This document shows, piece after piece, positions 52,421 to 60,100 of a stretch of DNA of 64,000 nt; position 1 is the first letter of the stretch, and each line of letters opens with the position of its first letter. The position numbers and the translations under genes are program-made. The stretch is taken from contig JBPRGH010000085.1 in the NCBI GenBank assembly GCA_051418055.1, forward strand, positions 1 to 64,000. The letters are read 5' to 3'. The stretch is from JBPRGH01 sp051418055 (GTDB lineage: Bacteria > Bacteroidota > Bacteroidia > Cytophagales > Cyclobacteriaceae). The notes beneath the pieces were generated by a model that ran no database searches, was not told where the DNA came from, and saw nothing but the letters and a program-made list of their open reading frames with translations.

Positions 52421-54553
52421 ATGGCTAAAGACCTAACTTATTTAAGGAATATCGGCATCATGGCTCACATTGATGCTGGAAAAACTACAACCACTGAGCG
52501 TGTACTGTATTACACAGGATTGAGCCACAAAATTGGTGAAGTTCACGATGGTGCGGCCACTATGGACTGGATGGAGCAGGAGCAGGAGAGAGGTATAACA
52601 ATTACTTCAGCTGCTACTACAACTCATTGGAAGTATCCAACTACTCAGGGTTTAGCTGACGAAAGAACTCAGGATTATAAAGTAAATATTATTGACACTC
52701 CGGGTCACGTGGATTTTACCGTTGAGGTAGAACGTTCTTTACGTGTGCTTGATGGAGCTGTTGCTTTATTCTGTGCAGTTTCTGGTGTTGAACCACAGTC
52801 AGAAACAGTATGGCGTCAGGCTGATAAATATCGTGTTCCCCGTATTTGTTTTGTAAATAAAATGGATAGAGCGGGAGCGGATTTTTATAATGTAGTAAAA
52901 GAGATTAGAGAAAAACTTAATGCTAACCCTGTGCCTTTACAGGTACCAATTGGTGCTGAAGAAGGATTTAAGGGCGTGGTTGATCTTATCACTAATGAAG
53001 CTATCATCTGGAATGAAGAAGACCTTGGAATGACTTACAAGGTTGTAGATATTCCTGCAGATATGGAAGAAACTGTTGCTGAGTGGAGACAAAAACTTGT
53101 TGAAGCAGTAGCAGAATATGATGATGCTCTTTTAGAGAAATTTTTTGAAGATCCAAATTCAATTACTAAAGAGGAAATGATGGCAGCTATCAGAGAAGCT
53201 GTTATTGATATGTCATTCTCTCCTGTACTTTGTGGATCTGCCTTTAAAAATAAAGGTGTTCAGGCTATGCTGGATGCAGTTTGTGCTTATTTACCTTCTC
53301 CTCTTGATCTACCTCCGGTAGAGGGTCATCACCCTGATGATGAGGAAAAGACAATAACAAGAAAGCCGTCTAATGATGAGCCTTTTTCAGCACTTGCATT
53401 TAAGATCATGACTGATCCATTTGTGGGTAGGCTTGCATTCTTCCGTTCTTACTCAGGAGTTTTAGAGGCTGGTTCGTATGTGCATAATATGCGTACAGGT
53501 AAGAAGGAAAGAATTTCTAGATTGATGCAGATGCATTCTAACAAGCAGAATGCTATAGATAGAGTTGAGGCAGGTGATATTGCTGCAGGTGTTGGTTTTA
53601 AAGATATTAAGACTGGGGATACATTAGTAGATGAAAAACACCAGATTATCCTTGAGTCAATAACATTCCCTGAACCTGTAATTGGTTATGCAATTGAGCC
53701 TAAAAAACAGGCGGATGTAGACAAATTAAGTATGTCCATTTCTAAATTAGTTGAAGAGGACCCTACTTTACAGGTGGAGACTAATCACGAAACTGGTCAG
53801 ACTGTATTGAGAGGTATGGGAGAACTTCACCTTGAGATCATAATTGATCGTCTACGCCGGGAGTTTAAAGTAGAAATTAATCAGGGTGCTCCTCAGGTGG
53901 CTTATAAAGAGTCTATCACAGAGAAAGTTGAGCATAAAGAGGTATATAAGAAACAAACGGGTGGTAGAGGTAAATTTGCTGATATCGTATTCGAAATGGG
54001 ACCTCGTGAAGATAAAGAGCCTGGCTTAAAATTCGATAATGCTATTGTTGGTGGTGCTATTCCTAAGGAGTTTATCCCGGCAGTACAGAAAGGATTTGAA
54101 GAGGCAATGAAAAATGGTCCATTAGCAGGCTACCCTGTAGATAGTCTTTACGTTAGACTGTTCCATGGTTCATTCCACGATGTTGATTCCGATCAGTTGT
54201 CTTTTGAAATGGCTGGACGCATTGGATATAAAGAAGCTGCAAAGAAGGCCAAGCCTCAGTTGTTAGAGCCTATTATGGCAGTAGAAGTAATTTCGCCAGA
54301 TGAGTATACTGGTGCGGTGACCGGTGACCTTAACAAGCGTCGCGGTATTATGAAAGGTATGGATACTAAGGGTGGAGCACAGGTTATTAAAGCAAGTGTA
54401 CCTTTATCTGAATTATTTGGATATGTAACTGACTTACGTACAATAACATCAGGTAGAGCTGCTGCATCACTGACTTTCTCACATTATGATCCGGTTCCTA
54501 AAAATATTGCAGAAAAGGTAATCGAAGAAGTTAAAGGCGTTGCTGTAAAGTAA
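52421..54553 (+). CDS. fusA: Translation elongation factor G
   Basis: This 710-residue GTPase drives translocation. G1 is AHIDAGKTTTTERVLYYTG, the switch MEQEQERGITITSAAT, G3 DTPGHVDF, G4 NKMDRAGADF and the domain IV loop near GGRGKFADIVFEMGP. Domains II to V follow in order, ending ASLTFSHYDPVPKNIAEKVI. The length and position in str (between S7 and S10) are standard for EF-G1. The ATG lies 15 bp after rpsG. Confidence 0.97.
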   Translation: MAKDLTYLRNIGIMAHIDAGKTTTTERVLYYTGLSHKIGEVHDGAATMDWMEQEQERGITITSAATTTHWKYPTTQGLADERTQDYKVNIIDTPGHVDFTVEVERSLRVLDGAVALFCAVSGVEPQSETVWRQADKYRVPRICFVNKMDRAGADFYNVVKEIREKLNANPVPLQVPIGAEEGFKGVVDLITNEAIIWNEEDLGMTYKVVDIPADMEETVAEWRQKLVEAVAEYDDALLEKFFEDPNSITKEEMMAAIREAVIDMSFSPVLCGSAFKNKGVQAMLDAVCAYLPSPLDLPPVEGHHPDDEEKTITRKPSNDEPFSALAFKIMTDPFVGRLAFFRSYSGVLEAGSYVHNMRTGKKERISRLMQMHSNKQNAIDRVEAGDIAAGVGFKDIKTGDTLVDEKHQIILESITFPEPVIGYAIEPKKQADVDKLSMSISKLVEEDPTLQVETNHETGQTVLRGMGELHLEIIIDRLRREFKVEINQGAPQVAYKESITEKVEHKEVYKKQTGGRGKFADIVFEMGPREDKEPGLKFDNAIVGGAIPKEFIPAVQKGFEEAMKNGPLAGYPVDSLYVRLFHGSFHDVDSDQLSFEMAGRIGYKEAAKKAKPQLLEPIMAVEVISPDEYTGAVTGDLNKRRGIMKGMDTKGGAQVIKASVPLSELFGYVTDLRTITSGRAAASLTFSHYDPVPKNIAEKVIEEVKGVAVK

Positions 54554-54559
54554 TTTAAT

Positions 54560-54865
54560 ATGAATCAGAAGATTAGAATAAAATTAAAATCATACGATCA
54601 TAACCTGGTGGATAAGTCATCAGAGAAAATCGTGAGAGCAGTAAAAACTACAGGTGCAGTTGTTAATGGTCCTATCCCTTTACCAACTGAAAAGGAAATT
54701 TTTACTGTCCTTCGTTCTCCGCACGTTAATAAGAAAGCGCGTGAGCAGTTTCAACTTTGCACCTACAAGCGTTTGGTAGATATCTACTCAAACAGTGCTA
54801 AAACAGTAGATGCTTTAATGAAACTTGAGCTTCCAAGTGGAGTTGATGTTGAGATTAAAGTTTGA
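54560..54865 (+). CDS. rpsJ: 30S ribosomal protein S10
   Basis: This 101-residue protein contains IRIKLKSYDHNLVDKSSEKI, GPIPLPTEKEIFTVLRSPHV and NKKAREQFQLCTYKRLVDIY, the standard S10/NusE sequence. It binds NusB/NusG as well as the 30S head. It closes the str operon; a terminator follows at once and no rplC comes after it, unlike in most bacteria. Confidence 0.97.
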   Translation: MNQKIRIKLKSYDHNLVDKSSEKIVRAVKTTGAVVNGPIPLPTEKEIFTVLRSPHVNKKAREQFQLCTYKRLVDIYSNSAKTVDALMKLELPSGVDVEIKV

Positions 54866-54891
54866 CGATTTGTCAAATATATGATAAATAG

Positions 54892-54920
54892 AAGGCCGGT
54901 TTTTAACCGGCCTTTCTTTA
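54892..54920 (+). terminator. Rho-independent terminator of the str operon after rpsJ
   Basis: AAGGCCGGTT (54892-54901) pairs perfectly with AACCGGCCTT (54905-54914), loop TTT, followed by TCTTTATTT. It separates rpsJ from the convergent HPt gene. Confidence 0.92.
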
Positions 54921-55262
54921 TTTATATGTGCTTAATTCAGAGTGCGAACCTTTGATTGCCTTATTTATCTCATTAATATAAGCATCTGTCTCTTCCTTAT
55001 TTATATTATTAGGATTCTCTTTAAAATTCTTTTGCAGAATTTGAAGAGGCTCAGCAATAGAAACTATTCCTACAATTTGTGTAGAGCTATACAATGAATG
55101 AGCAACAAAAGCTACCTGCTCCCAATTACCGTTTTCATAATTTTCATTTAATTTCTTCAATAGTTTTGGTGAGCTTTTAAGGTATCTGGAGACAGCTGCT
55201 TTCATAAGCTCCGGATCGCCATCTGTGAAATCATTCAGATAGTTTAGGTTTGTATAAATCAT
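54918..55262 (-). CDS. HPt domain phosphotransfer protein
   Basis: About 114 residues from ATG 55262 (MIYTNLNYLNDFTDGDPELM); an upstream TTG at 55277 would overlap the kinase stop. It is an all-helical single HPt domain. The phospho-acceptor is His55 in AHSLYSSTQIVG; HPt proteins normally have His-x-Leu-Lys at this place, here Lys is replaced by Tyr. It would shuttle phosphate from the hybrid kinase, whose gene ends 11 bp upstream, to a response regulator elsewhere, perhaps the CheY encoded at 62609. Confidence 0.82.
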   Translation of the reverse strand: MIYTNLNYLNDFTDGDPELMKAAVSRYLKSSPKLLKKLNENYENGNWEQVAFVAHSLYSSTQIVGIVSIAEPLQILQKNFKENPNNINKEETDAYINEINKAIKGSHSELSTYK

Positions 55263-55273
55263 TTTAATTAATT

Positions 55274-56974
55274 TCAATCAATTTCCTTTAGGATAACCGT
55301 TAATAAATCTTCGGCTTTCAATGGTTTCGTTACATAATTATTCATGCCAATTTTAAGGCATTTCTGTTTTTCATCTACGAGGGCATGTGCAGTCATTGCA
55401 ATAATTGGCGTACTAATGCTTAAATTCTTTCTTATCTTATTTGTAGCCTCATATCCATCCATGAGTGGCATTTGAATATCCATGAGAATTATGTCATAAG
55501 AATTATTATCCAAATACTTTAATGCTTCAACACCATTGCTGGCAATTGTTACTGTTGCTCCATAAGATTTTAAAAGCTTTTCTATCAACAACTGGTTCAG
55601 ATCATTATCTTCTGCAATTAATAAATTAAGTCCTTTAAGAGCAGTATGGTCATCTTTCTCTTTAATTTTCTTCTTTTTGGTGTGATAAGTTCCATTTTTA
55701 TATCCGAAGGAAAGCTGGAATGAAAATTCTGAACCTTTATTAACCTCACTTTTCACCTCCAATTTTCCATTTTGAAGATCAACCAGCTGCTTTACAATTG
55801 TAAGTCCCAGCCCTGTACCACCGTACTTCCTTGTTGTATCTGATGTGGCTTGTGTAAAGCTGTTAAATATTGAATTTAGTTTATCAGCAGGAATACCAAT
55901 GCCCGTGTCCAGAACGGAAAAACGTACGGATACTTCATTATTATCTTTAAACTGCTGTTCTACCTTTACTGTAATTTCTCCATCTTCGGTAAATTTTGCG
56001 GCATTACTTGTTAGGTTTAATAAGATTTGATTTAACCTGACCCGGTCACCAATTAATATTTGGGGTAATTCTTTATCTATATGATATTCTAATTGAACAT
56101 TTTCATTAAGGCGGTAAGAAATAACTTGTTTTAAACCTTCAAGAAGCTCTTTTAATGATATTTCTGTTTTTTCAAATTCTATTTTACCCGAATTTATTTT
56201 GCTCAGGTCCAGAATATCTTCAATTAAGGAAAGGAGTGTATTGGATGCAAAATTTATAGTTTGAACAAACTGCTTTTGTTCATCATTGATTTTGGTTTTT
56301 TGAAGCAGATGAGACATTCCGATAATTGCATTCATGGGAGTCCTGATCTCATGGCTCATATTGGCCAGAAATTTATCTTTAGCCTGAGAGGCTTCTTCGG
56401 CTTCCTGTTTCGCGCTCGATAATTCAGCTGTACGTTCAATAACTCTTTTTTCGAGTTCATTATGGGCTCTTTGTAATTTATCCTCAGCCCGTTTACGTTC
56501 TTTTATTTGCTGTAGCAGCTCTTGATTTGTCTTTTTGAGTTTATCATTCTTCCGATGAAGAACTTCCAGCATCTCTTTTATCTCAGTAATATCATGAATA
56601 GTAATAATACCTCCAAGCAATTCTCGCTCTCTATTGTAAAATGGGGATATAGAAGCTTCAAAAAAACCTTTTCTAGAATTATATTCCCTGTCTTTTATAA
56701 AAATATTACCACCCTTTAGAACTTCCTCTAAAATACCTTTGTCAGTATCTTTTTTAAATTCAGAGAAAACATCAAAGATATTCTTCCTTAGGACTTCCTC
56801 TTTCTTTATGGCATAATGTAGCTCAATAATTTTATTGCATTCAACAATACGGAATTTTTTATCGAATACTATTATACCATTCGTACTGTTGTTTAACAGT
56901 GCTTTTTCAAGATGAAAAAACAGCTCCTGATCACTTTGATCCTGTTCAGCCGAATTATTTTTTATAACATACAT
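55274..56974 (-). CDS. Soluble PAS hybrid histidine kinase with receiver domain
   Basis: This 566-residue hybrid kinase has no membrane segment. Order: a PAS domain (about 20-135), a coiled coil (about 137-200), HisKA with His208 in FLANMSHEIRTPMNAIIG, HATPase (N box LTSNAAKFT, G1 VLDTGIGIP, G2 GGTGLGLTIVKQL), and a C-terminal receiver (about 448-562) with Asp499 in ILMDIQMPLMDG. Phosphate would flow from His208 to Asp499 to the HPt protein encoded 11 bp downstream. It is divergent from the poly-HAMP receptor gene, 133 bp away, suggesting one functional island. Confidence 0.9.
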   Translation of the reverse strand: MYVIKNNSAEQDQSDQELFFHLEKALLNNSTNGIIVFDKKFRIVECNKIIELHYAIKKEEVLRKNIFDVFSEFKKDTDKGILEEVLKGGNIFIKDREYNSRKGFFEASISPFYNRERELLGGIITIHDITEIKEMLEVLHRKNDKLKKTNQELLQQIKERKRAEDKLQRAHNELEKRVIERTAELSSAKQEAEEASQAKDKFLANMSHEIRTPMNAIIGMSHLLQKTKINDEQKQFVQTINFASNTLLSLIEDILDLSKINSGKIEFEKTEISLKELLEGLKQVISYRLNENVQLEYHIDKELPQILIGDRVRLNQILLNLTSNAAKFTEDGEITVKVEQQFKDNNEVSVRFSVLDTGIGIPADKLNSIFNSFTQATSDTTRKYGGTGLGLTIVKQLVDLQNGKLEVKSEVNKGSEFSFQLSFGYKNGTYHTKKKKIKEKDDHTALKGLNLLIAEDNDLNQLLIEKLLKSYGATVTIASNGVEALKYLDNNSYDIILMDIQMPLMDGYEATNKIRKNLSISTPIIAMTAHALVDEKQKCLKIGMNNYVTKPLKAEDLLTVILKEID

Positions 56975-57107
56975 ATAGGAAATTCTTTCTTAAAAGCTAA
57001 ACAATATCATTCCAATAGGGTTTTAATTTAGCTTTAAGAGGCTCTGAGTCAATGAGCTATTAACATGTATTAGTGTAATTAGTTTTTCCATGTAACAACC
57101 AACCCCC

Positions 57108-60100
57108 ATGAAGGAGAATAAACCCACCAATAAAAATAAAAATAATCCTGAAGAGACTCAAAATAGTCCGGATCAGGAGAAGCATAAAAAGGCAAAGAAG
57201 CAGGTTAAGAAAAAACTTGAGATGGCCGATGTGCCCCACGAGTTTGCTCAGTCTGTTTCAGACACATTAAAGGATGAAGAGTACAGCACCAAGCAGTTAT
57301 ACAGGATTCTTTATGCCCTAGATGCTTTTAAAAAAGGAGATATTTCCGTTCGCCTGACCAAGGAGGAGGATGATATTTTTGCCGAGATAGCCGAAGCTTA
57401 TAATTCAATGGTGGAAATGATATCCGGAGTGGGTAGTGAGGTATCACGGATCTCTAAAGTAGCGGGTATTGAAGGAAATTTAACGGCAAGGGCCTCAGCG
57501 GAAAATGCATCTGGTTTCTGGAAAGATATTATTAATAATATTAACGGCCTTGTAGATTCAATCGCAGTACCAGTATTGGAGGTGGGAAAGGTACTGAAGA
57601 ACATATCCAGCGGAAAACTAAACGAAAAATTTGAAATTCCTGTATCAGGGGATTTTAAAATAATGGCAGAGACCATTAATCGAACTATTGACAACCTTAA
57701 TCTTTTTGCCGGTGAGGTAACAAGGATGGCACTGGAGGTTGGTACTGAAGGTAAATTAGGTGGCCAGGCTCATGTGCCGAATGTTGCAGGAGTGTGGAAA
57801 GACCTGACGGAAAATGTGAATCTTATGGCCAGCAACCTTACTAGTCAGGTACGGGATATTGCTAATGTCGCTACGGAGGTGGCTAAAGGAAACCTTACTA
57901 AAAAGGTATCTGTAGATGTAAAAGGTGAATTCCTCTTTCTGAAAAAAAATATCAACCAGATGGTTGACCAGCTTAACACTTTTGCTGATGAGGTAACGCG
58001 TGTTGCTAAAGAAGTAGGTATTGAAGGAAATCTTGGAGGGCAGGCCAAAGTTCCGGGAGTAGAAGGGGTATGGAAAGAGTTAACTGATAATGTTAATATG
58101 ATGGCTTCCAATCTTACGGCACAGGTACGGGATATTGCCAAAGTATCCACTGCTGTTGCCAAAGGTGACCTTACTCAAAAAATCACAGTAAATGTACATG
58201 GAGAAATTGCAGATCTAAAGGAGAATATCAATAAAATGGTGGATTCCCTTAATATCTTCAGTAATGAGGTGACAAGGGTGGCCCGGGAAGTGGGAACCGA
58301 AGGAAAACTTGGTGGACAAGCTCAGGTGCCGAATGTGGCCGGGGTATGGAAAGATCTCACTGATAATGTTAATACCATGGCCTCTAACCTTACAGCACAG
58401 GTGCGTGATATAGCCAAAGTATCAACATCTGTTGCAAAAGGTGACCTGACCCAAAAAATTACCGTGGATGTAAAGGGTGAAATTGCTGACCTGAAAGAGA
58501 ACATAAATACAATGGTGGATTCTCTTAATATCTTTTCTGATGAGGTAACGAGAGTGGCGCGTGAAGTGGGTACGGAAGGTAAACTCGGAGGCCAGGCCAA
58601 TGTGCCCGATGTTGCAGGTGTCTGGAAGGAGCTTACAGATAACGTTAATATGATGGCTTCTAACCTTACCTTTCAGGTACGGGATATTGCAAATGTGGCT
58701 ACTGCAGTAGCACAGGGGGATCTTACTCAGAAAATTACAGTGGATGTTAAAGGAGAGATCGCTGATCTCAAAGATAATATCAATGCCATGGTGGACTCAT
58801 TAAATATATTTTCAGATGAGGTAACAAGAGTGGCCCGTGAAGTGGGTACTGAAGGTAAACTCGGTGGCCAGGCAAATGTACCGGATGTTGCCGGAGTTTG
58901 GAAAGAGCTGACGGATAATGTAAATACAATGGCTTCAAATCTAACATTACAGGTAAGGGATATTGCAGAAGTGGCAGTGTCTGTTGCGAAAGGCGATCTT
59001 ACAAGAAAAATTACGGTAGATGTAAAAGGTGAACTCCTGGAGCTGAAAGAGACGCTGAACCAAATGGTGGATTCACTAAATATTTTATCAAATGAGGTAA
59101 CCCGGGTAGCACGCGAAGTAGGAACAGAAGGTAATCTCGGAGGACAAGCCAGTGTACCGAATGTGGAGGGAACATGGAAAGAGCTGACTGATAATGTGAA
59201 TACAATGGCCAATAACCTGACAGTACAGGTTCGTGATATTGCCAAAGTATCTACAGCAGTAGCAAAAGGTGATCTTACCAAAAAGATTTCAGTAGATGCA
59301 AAAGGGGAGATAGCAGAGCTAAAGGATAACCTCAACCAGATGGTGGATTCACTTAACATATTTGCCCGTGAGGTAACAAGAGTGGCACGTGAGGTTGGAA
59401 CAGAGGGTAATCTAGGTGGTCAGGCTAAAGTACCGGGAGTTGAAGGCATCTGGAAAGAGCTGACCGATAATGTAAATACTATGGCCAGCAATCTTACAGC
59501 ACAGGTACGGGATATTGCCAATGTCTCTACTGCTGTAGCCCGGGGTGACTTGAGCCAGAAAATTACAGTGGATGTAAAAGGTGAGATAGCCGGTCTTAAG
59601 GAAAATATAAATAAAATGGTTGACTCCCTAAATGTATTTGCCGGGGAGGTAACAAGGATGGCCCGTGAAGTGGGAACTGAGGGTAAACTGGGTGGCCAGG
59701 CTCATGTACCAAATGTTGAAGGAGTTTGGAAGCAGCTGACTGATAATGTGAATATAATGGCGAACAACCTGACAACGCAGGTTCGTGGTATTGCCAAAGT
59801 TGCAACAGCGGTAGCAAGAGGAGATCTTACCAAAAAAATTACTGTAGAGGTAAAAGGAGAAATACTGGAGCTGAAGAATATAATAAATCAGATGGTGGAT
59901 TCCCTTAATATCTTTGGTAGTGAAGTGACCCGGGTGTCAAGAGAAGTGGGAACCGAAGGTAAACTAGGTGGCCAGGCAAATGTTCCTGAAGTAGAAGGTA
60001 TCTGGAAAGAGCTGACGGATAACGTAAATACCATGGCCAGCAACCTTACACTCCAGGTAAGGGATATTGTTGAGGTGGCAACTTCTGTGGCAAGAGGAGA

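Noticed and set aside
58727..59359. 210-residue open frame antisense to the receptor repeats
   Set aside because: It mirrors the codon pattern of the 276-bp units; several similar antisense frames occur at the same phase (57845-58162, 58322-58600). It is a shadow of the repeat, with no own start context or family motif.
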